Below, one piece after another: positions 42,041-52,233 of a stretch of DNA of 64,000 nt; the stretch's first letter is position 1, and each line of letters begins with the position of its first letter. The DNA is from PZPK01 sp965230795 (GTDB taxonomy: Bacteria; Pseudomonadota; Gammaproteobacteria; Pseudomonadales; Oleiphilaceae), in contig OZ246020.1 of assembly GCA_965230795.1 (NCBI GenBank), forward strand, positions 2,108,001 through 2,172,000, given 5' to 3'. A program made the translations under genes and the position numbers. The notes under the pieces were generated by a model that saw only the letters and a list, made by a program, of their open reading frames with translations, was not told the origin of the DNA and did no database searches.

Positions 42041-43222
42041 ATGTTGATCGATTTTTTCCAGGAAGTGCGTGCTGCTCGCGTTCCCGCTACGCTCAAGGAG
42101 TTTCTGGACCTGATGCAGGCGCTGGAAAAGCAATTGGTGTTCGCGGATATCGATGAGTTCTATTACCTGAGCCGTTTGTGTCTGGTTAAGGATGAAAAGC
42201 ATTTTGACAAGTTTGACCGTGCCTATGACAAGTATTTCAAGGGTATAGAAAGTCTGGATGACCTCTTTGCCGAGGCCGAGATTCCGGATGATTGGCTGGA
42301 AACGGAGTTTGCTCGCAATTTAACCGAAGAACAAAAAGCGCAGATCGAAGCCATGGGCGGTTTGGATGCGCTGATGGAAGCGTTTCGGGAGCGTTTGGAA
42401 GAGCAGAAGAAAAAGCACCAGGGCGGCAATAAAATGATTGGCACTGGTGGAACATCACCCTTTGGTGCCGACGGCTACAACCCGGAAGGTTTTAGAATCG
42501 GGCAGAAGAGTGGTCGCCATGGTCGGGCCGTAAAAGTCTGGGAAAAGCGCGGCTACAAAGATCTGGATGGCGACATTACGCTTGGTATCCGAAACATCAA
42601 GATGGCTCTGCGCCGTCTGCGCAAATTTGCCAGAGAGGGTGCTGTCGAAGAACTGGATATGGATGATACCATCCGGTCCACGGCCCGCAATGCCGGCTAC
42701 CTGGATTTGAAAATGGTTCCGGAGCGTCACAATACCATCAAGGTGCTGTTGTTTTTTGATGTGGGCGGTTCGATGGATCCCCACGTCAAGGTTTGCGAAG
42801 AGCTATTTTCGGCCGCGCGCGTAGAGTTCAAGCACATGGAGTATTTCTATTTCCACAACTTCATATACGAAAGCGTGTGGAAAAATAATCTCCGACGCAG
42901 TAATGAAACGACCTCGCTGTATGATGTTCTGCACAAATATTCCCCTGACTACAAGGTGATTTTTGTCGGTGATGCCTCGATGGCACCCTATGAGATAACT
43001 CAGCCCGGGGGCAGTATTGAACACTGGAACGAGGAAGCTGGTGCAGTCTGGATGCAACGTCTGACTGAACACTTTGAAAAAGTCATTTGGGTAAACCCCT
43101 TGCCTGAAGCGTATTGGGGGGAGGGTGGTTCCCTGGGTATCACCAAACAGTTGTTAGAAAATCACATGTACCCGATGACGGTCGAGGGTCTGGAAGAGGG
43201 AATGCGATACCTGAGTCGTTGA
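42041..43222 (+). CDS. VWA-domain protein, partner of MoxR ATPase
   Basis: 393 residues. The N-terminal half is helical and charged, with a Gly-rich hinge near 128-160. The C-terminal von Willebrand A domain has a MIDAS motif reading 'FFDVGGSMD' (D240, S244), in which the first Ser of DxSxS is Gly; 'FVGDASM' comes later. Metal binding may be altered. No membrane helix or signal peptide, so it is cytosolic like CoxE-type VWA proteins. Confidence 0.88.
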   Translation: MLIDFFQEVRAARVPATLKEFLDLMQALEKQLVFADIDEFYYLSRLCLVKDEKHFDKFDRAYDKYFKGIESLDDLFAEAEIPDDWLETEFARNLTEEQKAQIEAMGGLDALMEAFRERLEEQKKKHQGGNKMIGTGGTSPFGADGYNPEGFRIGQKSGRHGRAVKVWEKRGYKDLDGDITLGIRNIKMALRRLRKFAREGAVEELDMDDTIRSTARNAGYLDLKMVPERHNTIKVLLFFDVGGSMDPHVKVCEELFSAARVEFKHMEYFYFHNFIYESVWKNNLRRSNETTSLYDVLHKYSPDYKVIFVGDASMAPYEITQPGGSIEHWNEEAGAVWMQRLTEHFEKVIWVNPLPEAYWGEGGSLGITKQLLENHMYPMTVEGLEEGMRYLSR

Positions 43223-43355
43223 TCGTGTTGGGGCGCCGTTTGTAATCCTTATTTAGTGAAACAGTGCCGATTACTCGGCTTTGGATTGATGGTAACATCG
43301 CGATCAACCTGTTCTTCGGTTACCCCAAACTCATACTTCAGACTAAAGACACGAT

Positions 43356-43874
43356 ATGGATATTCGACGCCAAAGGTCTCTTCTGGTTTCGCTTTGCTTG
43401 TTTTTTTGTTTTCAATTCCCGCTCTCCGCCAACGATGAAATCGTTCAGCGTGCAGAGCAGCTCAAGCAGGAACTGATTGACCTGAACCGGGATTTGTATC
43501 AGTTTGAAGAAGACTTGCTCCATCCTGCCAATACACAGATTGCACTTTTTCTATCCATGGCTCCTGAGAGTACGTTTCTGCTGGACTCTATCGAGCTGCG
43601 TCTCGATGACGAAATGATCACGTCTTATCTGTACAAGGAAAAGGAAATCAGTGCCCTCAAAAAGGGTGGTATCCAACGTCTTTACGTTGGCAGTCTGTCT
43701 GATGGCAAGCACAAGCTGACGGCTCGTTTTAATGGGCAAGGCTCCAATGCGCGGTACTACCGTCGCAAGAAAGCCATGAACTTCGTCAAAGAAGACAGCG
43801 CCAAATATATTCAGTTGGTGATTACCGAAGATACTCGAACGCGAGAACCGTTGTTTAAAGTCAAACAGTGGTAG
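43356..43874 (+). CDS. Small exported protein, first gene of the TPR/ExbBD envelope cluster
   Basis: 172 residues, family not recognised. A signal peptide (about 1-25, 'LLVSLCLFFCFQFPLSAN') is followed by a short helical stretch ('EQLKQELIDLNRDLYQFEEDLL') and a beta-rich domain ('TQIALFLSM' ... 'HKLTARFNGQG'). It ends 16 bases before the next gene in the same direction, so it is probably part of the same operon and located in the periplasm. Confidence 0.75.
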   Translation: MDIRRQRSLLVSLCLFFCFQFPLSANDEIVQRAEQLKQELIDLNRDLYQFEEDLLHPANTQIALFLSMAPESTFLLDSIELRLDDEMITSYLYKEKEISALKKGGIQRLYVGSLSDGKHKLTARFNGQGSNARYYRRKKAMNFVKEDSAKYIQLVITEDTRTREPLFKVKQW

Positions 43875-43890
43875 AGGCGTTATTGTCTTC

Positions 43891-45606
43891 ATGAAAGTCT
43901 GTCATCATCGATCCAAACGTCCCTTAGCCTGTGTTGGTGAACCAGCAGATTTTGCGCGTCGCTGGCTACACAAGCTGTTAGTTGTCCTCGCCATCTTGTC
44001 TTCGTCCGCTGTTCACGCGATGCCTCAGGAGTTGTTCGAAGGCGTGGTTCGTTTTGAGCTGGAAAGTGGCAATCATTTCGATGCTCTGGTGCTCATGGAT
44101 CAAGCCCATGCTAAACGGGATCCGGTGAGTTACGCTGCTGCCCTGAAGGGATTCAACATGGATAGCGGCGTTGAAGCCTTGATGGAACAAATCAGTTCTG
44201 CAGATCAGGAATTGAGTCCGAATGACTATTTCCAGATAGGCAGGATTGAATATGATTCGGATCGCTGTGTGCCTGCGCTGAAGGCCTTCAAGCATCTGAA
44301 AAACAAGCTCGGTCTCGAAGAAAAACAGGAATGGGCGTTTTATCGGGCGAACTGCTTTATAAAGTTGGGGAGTGATGTCCGGGCAGCACAGGTGTTGAGC
44401 GATATTCTCAGCGGGATATGGGTGTCGCATGCCTATTTCAATCTTGCCATGTCTTACGCGGAAACCTCATCCGTAAAAACCAAATCGCTGGTGGCTCTGC
44501 GCGTGGCGGCTTCCTTGAATGCCGGTGAAACCCTGGCAGAAAAGGAACTCAATGATCGAATTTACTACGCCGCAGGTGCGATCTATCTGAATGAAGAAAA
44601 GCCGGATTTGGCTACGGAATTCTTCAAAAAGGTTAATCTGGATTCCGCAACCGCACCACAGGCGCTTTATCTCAATGGCGTCGCAAACCTTCAGCTCAAT
44701 GATTTTCGCGCTGCCACGCAGAACTGGTTCAGCGTGAAGAAATATCCGGTCATCCATACCGGCGTAGCTGAATCCCTGTTAGCCATTCCCTATGCATATG
44801 AACGTTCAGGCTATGTCAGTCAGGCCCTGGAAGCCTACCTGGAGGCCAGTTCCACCTTTGAGAAAGAGTTGCAGACCATCGATAAAGTCAGTGCATTGCT
44901 GGCAGAACATGGCTTTCAGCGAGTACTGGTCGATGAAAGCGAACTGGAAGGACTGGAGTGGTTCCTGGCCAAAGATGTCGCACGCAACACCCAGCGGGCG
45001 GCTTACTACAGTTTTCTGGCGGAAGATGAAGCAATCTACGATGCCATCGAGCTGCTGCTGGAAATGAAAATGTTGCGTGAGAGCCTGTCTTTCTGGGCGT
45101 CGCAACTCAAAGTTTACAAAGGTTCCTTGACTAAGAAGCAGCGGGATTTTGCGTCCCGCAGTGCTGCGTTTAAGCCTGCTCAGGTCAAAGCAGAAATCAA
45201 GGAATTCGGAAAGCGGTCGCGGGAGCTGCGACAGTCACCCGAAGCCAATCCTAAACTGATTGAACAGCTGCAACTGGATCGCATTCCGAAAAGTCTTGAT
45301 GCCCTGTCGCAGAGACTGGCGGCATTGCAAAACAAGATTGCCAAAGGTCGGGATCGCTTGAAATCACAGTTATCCCAGAGTCAGGCGCTGAACAAACGCA
45401 TTGTCGGGGGTTCCAGAGAACTGGATGACTTGATTCGTAAACTGGACGACTACATTACCGATAAGGCGCTTGCTCGCATGGTGTTGCTGAAGCAAACCAT
45501 GCAGGCGAATTTTGAACGCTCGGAGCAGGGACTGATACACATTCTGGAAAATATTGCCGTCTCCAATACCAGTCGGCGCAACCTACTCGATGGCAGGTAT
45601 CAATAA
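43891..45606 (+). CDS. Exported TPR-like protein of the envelope cluster
   Basis: 571 residues. A basic N-terminal tail precedes a signal or anchor helix (about 27-43, 'LLVVLAILSSSAVHA'). The middle is degenerate TPR ('ALYLNGVANLQLNDFRAATQNW', 'IPYAYERSGYVSQALEAYLEAS'), and the last 120 residues are predicted coiled coil ('LAALQNKIAKGRDRLKSQLSQS'). A periplasmic scaffold role is likely. It shares one base with the next gene. TPR proteins of this size are found beside ExbBD-like motors in the Agl/Glt family, but one-to-one orthology is not claimed. Confidence 0.78.
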   Translation: MKVCHHRSKRPLACVGEPADFARRWLHKLLVVLAILSSSAVHAMPQELFEGVVRFELESGNHFDALVLMDQAHAKRDPVSYAAALKGFNMDSGVEALMEQISSADQELSPNDYFQIGRIEYDSDRCVPALKAFKHLKNKLGLEEKQEWAFYRANCFIKLGSDVRAAQVLSDILSGIWVSHAYFNLAMSYAETSSVKTKSLVALRVAASLNAGETLAEKELNDRIYYAAGAIYLNEEKPDLATEFFKKVNLDSATAPQALYLNGVANLQLNDFRAATQNWFSVKKYPVIHTGVAESLLAIPYAYERSGYVSQALEAYLEASSTFEKELQTIDKVSALLAEHGFQRVLVDESELEGLEWFLAKDVARNTQRAAYYSFLAEDEAIYDAIELLLEMKMLRESLSFWASQLKVYKGSLTKKQRDFASRSAAFKPAQVKAEIKEFGKRSRELRQSPEANPKLIEQLQLDRIPKSLDALSQRLAALQNKIAKGRDRLKSQLSQSQALNKRIVGGSRELDDLIRKLDDYITDKALARMVLLKQTMQANFERSEQGLIHILENIAVSNTSRRNLLDGRYQ

Positions 45607-48482
45607 TGGCTGTGAGTTGGTTTGAGACAGTTTTCTGCGTCCGGGTATCCCTACATCCTCAGCGTGTCCGCCTGGCTTTGTTGTCAGCGATTCTCTACTT
45701 TGTGTTCGGTGCGTCAAATGCCATGTCGGATGCCGAACCCTTTATTATCGAGACCCCATCAGAACCTAAAACCATTGGCGAAATAAAGCCCGCATTCCTG
45801 GTGTACAAAGACAAGGAGTTGCCCAAGGTTTCAGTCGAGTACGTGTTGAAACGCTACATCAAGCTATTTGAGAACGCACAGGCTCCTGATGTGCGTGTCG
45901 ATGCCCTTAACCGTATCAATAATCTCAGCGCCCAGTATGGTCTTAGCAGTAAAAAGCTCAGCATCGATAAAGTGCGCCAGTCGGAGGCCGTGCTCGAAAG
46001 CTATGACAATATCGTTGATTCGGGGATTTTTTACCAACGCATGGATGAGTTGCTATATCAAACGGCCAAGGCAACATCCTTTATCGGCAATGCCGAAGAA
46101 TCCATCAAGCGCTTGAAATTGCTGGTGGGGCTTTATCCACGATCTCGCCTGGTGGATGAGAGCCGTTTCAGGATGGCCGAGGCCTACTTTGATTTGGGGC
46201 AATATGCTGAGGCTGAGGCTGAATACAAGAAGATCCTCGCCTTCTCTGAAGGTGAAGATTTTGATACCAAAGCAACCTTCAAAGCGGGCTGGGCGGTATT
46301 TCGTCAAAACCGCTTCGAAGAAGCACAGAATCTGGGTATCAAAACCCTGGATTATTTTCCCGTTCTGAAAGGTTCCAAAGAGATTGAAGGCCTTGGGGAA
46401 AACGAAACTGATCTTGTTGAAGATACTATTCGTCTGCTAGCGATTATGTTCGCTCGCCAGGATGGCGCCAAAACGATTGAAACACTGCAATCGAGCGTGG
46501 GACACCAGGACTATGCCTACTTGCTCTACGATGGTCTGTTTCGCTTTCACTTGAGGCAGGATCGATTTGAGGAAGGTGCTTTGGTTGCGGAAGCCTACAC
46601 ACGCAATTATCCAGAGCGCTTTGAGGCCTATCAAATGGCTCTGAATACAATTCGTTCCTATAACAAGGGTGAATTTGATATCAAGGAATGGAATGCCAAA
46701 GAGAACTTTGTCGCCCAGTTTGGTACCGAGACTCACTACTGGACCCTGCTTGATGAAAAACAACAATCAGTCGTGCGACCTCACGTGATCAGTTATCTCT
46801 CGGAACTTGCCCATCTGTACTATGTCCGCATGCAGAGGGCTTTGGAGTCTGAGGGCGAAGGTCATGTTTCCCATGCGCTCAGGGCCAGCGAATATTATCT
46901 TGAGTTGGCGGCAACGGAACCGGAAAGTCGTGCCAATGGAGAGTATGTCTTTTTGGCGGCAGAAGCGAATAGTCTCGCCGGGCGTATAGAAAACGCCGTT
47001 TCACTCTATGAGCGCGCAGCGTATCAGGAAGCACCACACCAGTATGCGTCCGAATCCGGTTATGCTGCGATTATCAAATACCAGGAATGGCTGAACTCTC
47101 TGGACCCGGTGAGCGAAGAGGCAACGACAGAAGCCATCGTAGGCAAGCGACGTGAAAGTATCGAACGGTTTGCGAGTGTTTTCCCGGAAAACAACAGAAC
47201 ACCTGCTTTGTTGAATGATCTGGCAAATGAGCTGTTTGTGGCTGGCGATTATGCCTATGCCCAGAGTACAGCGCAGCGTGTGCTTGAATATGATGCTGTC
47301 GAGGAAGATGTGCGTTACGCCAGTGCCCTGGTTAACGCCCACAGTCTGTTCGAGTTGGAAGAGTATCGCCAGGCAGAACAGGCCTATGAACTCGCGCTGG
47401 GTTTCCAGGGTCGAAAAGGGCAAAACGCTCTGCGAGAACGGCTGGCGGCGAGTATTTATAAACAGGCTGAATTAACGGTAGATCCGCTGCAAAGTGCGTC
47501 GCTGTTTTTGCGTGTAGCCGATGCGGTGCCTGGCAGTAGTATCGTGGCGCAGTCTCTGTATGATGCTTCGGTTAAACAGCTCAGTGCCCAATCTTGGGAT
47601 GCGGCTATCGCTACACTCAATCACTTCCAGCACGCTTATCCCGACAACGAATATTATCAGGATGCCAACGAAAAGCTCATTTACGCCTATGAGCAAAATG
47701 GTGATCAAATTGCCGCAGCCGAAAAACTGGTTGAAGTATCCAACAGCAGCAAAGACGTGAATCGCGCCCAGAACGCGCTGTTCCAGGCAGCTGAATACTA
47801 TCAGCAAAACGGTTTTGGTTATGAAGCGACGCAACTCTTCGAGCGTTTTGTGGGGCAATATCCCCAAGCCTTCGCTCTGAACCTGGAAGCCTATGACCGG
47901 ATTGTAAGGTTCTATGACGGCGAGGACCGCAAACAGAGCGCGAATGACTGGCGCAAACGTTTGATTGCCTATGAAGCAAACAATTCCGGGTCGCAGACTT
48001 CACGGTCCCGTTATCTTGCTGCCTCAGCCGTTGCTTCACTGGCGGAAGTGGACCGGGATGCTTTCTATGCGGCAGCATTGACCCTGCCTTTGAAAGCATC
48101 GCTTGGCGAGAAGAAAAACGCGCTCAATGCTGCGGTAAAACAATATGAGAAGCTGGCGGGTTACGGGGTCGCTGAATTTACTTCGGCAGCAACCTTTGAA
48201 ATTGGCTCGCTTTATCGTCAACTGGCGGTGGATCTGATGCAATCCGAGCGTCCTGATAGCCTGGATGAACTACAGCTCGAACAGTATGACATTCTGCTCG
48301 AAGAGCAGGCCTATCCTTTTGAAGAGAAGGCAATGGAAATTTATCGCATCAATATCGCGAAGGTAGCGAGTGGCCAATATGATCAGTGGATTGCCAAGAC
48401 CTATACCGTGCTGGAACAGATGAATCCCACAGAATTCAAACGACGTTTTAAGTCAATCAACTATGCTGAATCAATTTACTAA
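45606..48482 (+). CDS. Large exported TPR protein of the envelope cluster
   Basis: 958 residues. A signal peptide with a long N region (hydrophobic core about 23-37) precedes many TPR-type helix pairs ('SRLVDESRFRMAEAYFDLGQYAEAEAEYKKIL', split over about 180-215; 'QNALFQAAEYYQQNGFGYEA'), similar to BamD/YbgF-like or outer-membrane-associated TPR proteins. Probably periplasmic. It overlaps its neighbours by 1 base upstream and 20 bases downstream, so the TPR genes are translated together. Confidence 0.8.
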   Translation: MAVSWFETVFCVRVSLHPQRVRLALLSAILYFVFGASNAMSDAEPFIIETPSEPKTIGEIKPAFLVYKDKELPKVSVEYVLKRYIKLFENAQAPDVRVDALNRINNLSAQYGLSSKKLSIDKVRQSEAVLESYDNIVDSGIFYQRMDELLYQTAKATSFIGNAEESIKRLKLLVGLYPRSRLVDESRFRMAEAYFDLGQYAEAEAEYKKILAFSEGEDFDTKATFKAGWAVFRQNRFEEAQNLGIKTLDYFPVLKGSKEIEGLGENETDLVEDTIRLLAIMFARQDGAKTIETLQSSVGHQDYAYLLYDGLFRFHLRQDRFEEGALVAEAYTRNYPERFEAYQMALNTIRSYNKGEFDIKEWNAKENFVAQFGTETHYWTLLDEKQQSVVRPHVISYLSELAHLYYVRMQRALESEGEGHVSHALRASEYYLELAATEPESRANGEYVFLAAEANSLAGRIENAVSLYERAAYQEAPHQYASESGYAAIIKYQEWLNSLDPVSEEATTEAIVGKRRESIERFASVFPENNRTPALLNDLANELFVAGDYAYAQSTAQRVLEYDAVEEDVRYASALVNAHSLFELEEYRQAEQAYELALGFQGRKGQNALRERLAASIYKQAELTVDPLQSASLFLRVADAVPGSSIVAQSLYDASVKQLSAQSWDAAIATLNHFQHAYPDNEYYQDANEKLIYAYEQNGDQIAAAEKLVEVSNSSKDVNRAQNALFQAAEYYQQNGFGYEATQLFERFVGQYPQAFALNLEAYDRIVRFYDGEDRKQSANDWRKRLIAYEANNSGSQTSRSRYLAASAVASLAEVDRDAFYAAALTLPLKASLGEKKNALNAAVKQYEKLAGYGVAEFTSAATFEIGSLYRQLAVDLMQSERPDSLDELQLEQYDILLEEQAYPFEEKAMEIYRINIAKVASGQYDQWIAKTYTVLEQMNPTEFKRRFKSINYAESIY

Positions 48483-49062
48483 TTTACCCCATCTGGTGCT
48501 GATCTGTCTGGTACTGACGGCCTGTGCAGGAAAACAGGGAAAAGCGCCTGTGCAGCCTGCCAAACCAACGCTTGCCGTTGCCAAACTGGTGTTGACACCA
48601 GAAGATCAGACGATGTTTCAGCAGGCGCTGGCAGCCATGCGAAACCAATCCTATGACGAGGCCAGTCGATTGTTCGAGCAACTGTTGCAGCGTCACCCGG
48701 GTTTGGCCGGGGCTAAAGTCAATCTGGGCATTATTGAACAGGAACAGGGCGACTTTGATGCTGCCCGCGACTTGTATACGCAGGCTTTGTCCCTGAATCC
48801 ATCGAATCAGGAGGCGCTTTTACAGCTCGCATTAATCGACAAGCAAGAGGGATCGTTTCGTGATGCGGAGTCAAAACTGTTGCAAGTTGTTGATATAAAT
48901 GACGATAATGCTCGCGCCCATTATAACCTGGGGGTTCTGAATGAAGTTTTCTTTCAGGATTATGATGCAGCCATTGATCATTATGAGCGCTATGTTAGTT
49001 TATCCGCCGCGGATGATGTGGAAACGGTGAAACGCTGGATTCTGCTATTGGAGCGTAAGTAA
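48463..49062 (+). CDS. TPR lipoprotein of the envelope cluster
   Basis: 199 residues. The signal peptide ends in a lipobox with C21 ('CLVLTAC'); the mature part contains about three TPRs ('GAKVNLGIIEQEQGDFDAARDLYTQ', read as 25 residues from about 81, and 'RAHYNLGVLNEV'). No Asp follows the lipid Cys (AGKQ), so outer-membrane sorting is expected. A small TPR lipoprotein is also a component of the Myxococcus Glt complex (AglT/GltE), a reasonable analogue. Overlaps both neighbours. Confidence 0.85.
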   Translation: MLNQFTNLPHLVLICLVLTACAGKQGKAPVQPAKPTLAVAKLVLTPEDQTMFQQALAAMRNQSYDEASRLFEQLLQRHPGLAGAKVNLGIIEQEQGDFDAARDLYTQALSLNPSNQEALLQLALIDKQEGSFRDAESKLLQVVDINDDNARAHYNLGVLNEVFFQDYDAAIDHYERYVSLSAADDVETVKRWILLLERK

Positions 49063-49388
49063 TGACTGTTAACTCTATGCTGGTACGGCGTGCCTTAATG
49101 CTGATGATCGTTGGCGTTTCAAGCGGAGTGCTTGCCCAGGACGGCGACTCAGCGAGTGAAAATAAAATTGAAACAGTCGGCGAAGTATCCATCATAGGAA
49201 ACACCGAGCTACCCAATGTCAGCTTCAATTTGCCCTGGCAGTTACCGAGCGTACAGAACCGCGAAGAACAGTCGCCGCCCACGGAACTGCCCGGCATGTT
49301 TTCGCCCATTGAGCCCCGTCGACATCAGCAGCAGGTATTTTTTCAACGCTATTTGGAGCTGGATGTGTCCGGCTTTTCAAAACGTTGA
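49062..49388 (+). CDS. Small exported hypothetical protein
   Basis: 108 residues with a signal peptide (about 1-25, 'LMLMIVGVSSGVLAQ'). The mature part is short, Pro- and Gln-rich, without recognised domain ('TELPNVSFNLPWQLPSVQ', 'LPGMFSPIEPRRH'). Its start shares one base with the TPR lipoprotein stop, which supports it being a real operon member. A 144-base gap then precedes exbB. Confidence 0.7.
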   Translation: MTVNSMLVRRALMLMIVGVSSGVLAQDGDSASENKIETVGEVSIIGNTELPNVSFNLPWQLPSVQNREEQSPPTELPGMFSPIEPRRHQQQVFFQRYLELDVSGFSKR

Positions 49389-49532
49389 GGTGTAAACAAG
49401 CGTTAAAACAAACAGTTTCTTGCGCAGGTCGTCCACGTCCAGCGTTAACAAAATCTACTATTAACCGGCTAGCGAATAAGAACACATTCATTCCTCGCCC
49501 AAAGACGAACTATCGCATTAGGAGAACAGACA

Positions 49533-50168
49533 ATGTTTGAAACAGTGGTACGGTTTTTCCAGGAAGGGGGACTGTTTATGTATCCCATCGCCCTGGTTCT
49601 GATTATCGGACTCGCCATTGCTTTGGAACGCTACGTGTATTTGTCCTCTGCGAAGCGCGCCAATCGGGCAGCTTTTGATAAAGGTATGCTGCCGATTCTG
49701 AGAAAGCGAGACTACAAAACCGCGCTGAAGTTTGCGAATGACTCTGATACGGCGATTGCAGCGATTATGGGGGCTGGTATCTCACGGCTGCTGGGGAATA
49801 GCAGTCGCGACGAAATAGAGTTTGCGATGGAAGAGGGTTTGATGGAAACCCTGCCAAGGCTTGAAAAACGCACCCAGTATCTGGCTACCCTGGCCAACGT
49901 ATCGACCTTGCTGGGACTGCTTGGAACCATTATTGGTCTGATTGCCGCGTTTACTGCGGTCGCTAACGCTGATCCCGCAGAAAAAGCCTCGCTGCTATCT
50001 CAGAGTATTTCTGTCGCGATGAATACGACTGCGTTCGGTCTGATGTCTGCAATTCCTTTATTGCTGTTTCATGCGGTATTACAAACCAAAACCAATGAGA
50101 TCGTGGACAGCTTCGAAATGGCAGGCGTCAAGTTGCTGAATATGATTTCTGATCAGGCACCTCGATAG
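49533..50168 (+). CDS. MotA/TolQ/ExbB-family proton channel subunit
   Basis: 211 residues with three membrane helices (about 14-33, 118-142, 165-188), a large cytoplasmic loop and the family segments 'LERYVYL', 'LGLLGTIIGLIAAF' and 'AMNTTAFGLMSAIPLLL'. It forms the stator pore that uses proton flow to drive an envelope process. Two ExbD genes and a TonB-like gene follow. This set of one TolQ-like and two TolR-like proteins matches AglR-AglQ-AglS of the Myxococcus gliding motor. A ribosome site (AGGAGA) precedes the ATG. Confidence 0.92.
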   Translation: MFETVVRFFQEGGLFMYPIALVLIIGLAIALERYVYLSSAKRANRAAFDKGMLPILRKRDYKTALKFANDSDTAIAAIMGAGISRLLGNSSRDEIEFAMEEGLMETLPRLEKRTQYLATLANVSTLLGLLGTIIGLIAAFTAVANADPAEKASLLSQSISVAMNTTAFGLMSAIPLLLFHAVLQTKTNEIVDSFEMAGVKLLNMISDQAPR

Positions 50169-50217
50169 CACCTGATCGTTTGAAGACTTCTTTTCTCCGG
50201 GACTGATAAGTAAAAGC

Positions 50218-50742
50218 ATGGCGCGCAGAAAACACAAACGAATGGTTCAGCAAGCGGATCTGGATATCACTGCATTCATGAATTTGATGATTGTGCTGGT
50301 GCCGGTGCTGTTGTTGAGTATGGTTTTTGCCCACACCGCGGTCCTGGATTTGAATTTCCCTATCTCGGATGCAGCTCAGCAGGCGCTCGATAATGACGAA
50401 GACTTCCAGCTTCAGGTCATTGTCAGAGAGGATGGTTTGCGTGTTGCAGATTCTCGAGGTGGATTGATCAAACGCATTCCTAAATTGCAGGATCAGCATG
50501 ATTTTGATGCTTTGTCCTCGGTATTGCAGCAGCTGAAAACCCGGATGCCTGACAAAACTGACATCACCTTGCTGTTGGAAGAGGATGTCGATTACCAGAC
50601 CCTCGTTTCGGCCATGGATACAACCCGCTCCTATAAAGCTGTTGTTGCGGCCAGTGTGGTAGAGGCAGAGCTGTTTCCGGACATTTCCATTGGCGATGCG
50701 CCGCGCTTGAGTACCGGTAATTCAGAGGATGCATCCCAATGA
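50218..50742 (+). CDS. ExbD/TolR-family protein, first copy (Asn at the proton-carrying site)
   Basis: 174 residues: short basic N terminus, one membrane helix (about 19-40), periplasmic domain with 'LQVIVREDGLRVAD'. Aligning 'DITAFMNLMIVLV' with E. coli TolR 'NVVPLLDVLLVLL' puts N22 where the essential Asp (D23) should be. The helix keeps no other acidic residue after D16. The second ExbD of the operon keeps the Asp, so the stator probably uses a mixed pair. Confidence 0.9.
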   Translation: MARRKHKRMVQQADLDITAFMNLMIVLVPVLLLSMVFAHTAVLDLNFPISDAAQQALDNDEDFQLQVIVREDGLRVADSRGGLIKRIPKLQDQHDFDALSSVLQQLKTRMPDKTDITLLLEEDVDYQTLVSAMDTTRSYKAVVAASVVEAELFPDISIGDAPRLSTGNSEDASQ

Positions 50743-51232
50743 AACTCTCCAGACGCGCCAAGCGTATGCAGCGACATTACACCAGGATGCACAAGGCTGG
50801 CGGGCTAAACCTGGTATCGCTGATGGATATCTTCACCATTCTGGTGTTCTTTTTGATGGTGAACTCCTCTGATGTCAAAGTGCTGCAACAGGACAAGCAG
50901 GTGGAATTGCCTGAGTCCGTTGCTCAGACAGAGCCAAGTGAAACCCTCGTGATTGCATTGTCAGGTGACAATGTTCTGGTTCAGGGGCGTCCAGTTGCCC
51001 GTTTGAGCGAACAGGGAGAAGACATCATTGTCGGCCTGAAGGAAGAACTCGATTATCAGGCGCAAAAATCGGTCAGGGGTGATGAGCCGGAGCAAGGACT
51101 TTCGGTTACTTTGGTCGCGGACAAAAGCACCCCTTATCGAGTCCTTAAGCGATTGATGGCTACTTGCACTGCCAGCAACTACACCAATGTATCCCTTGCT
51201 GTTTCCCGACAAAGCCAGGATAAGGGGGCTTG

Positions 51233-51233
<1 letters not shown>
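50739..51233 (+). CDS. ExbD/TolR-family protein, second copy (canonical Asp)
   Basis: 164 residues: basic N terminus, membrane helix (about 24-44) with D30 in 'LVSLMDIFTILVFFLM', matching the essential TolR Asp, then a periplasmic domain ('ALSGDNVLVQGRPV', 'VTLVADKSTPYRVLKRLM'). It overlaps the first ExbD gene by 4 bases and the TonB-like gene by 1, so all three are coupled. Confidence 0.92.
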
Positions 51234-52207
<974 letters not shown>

Positions 52208-52233
52208 GGCAATAAGAGCAACTGTGCGTTCAC

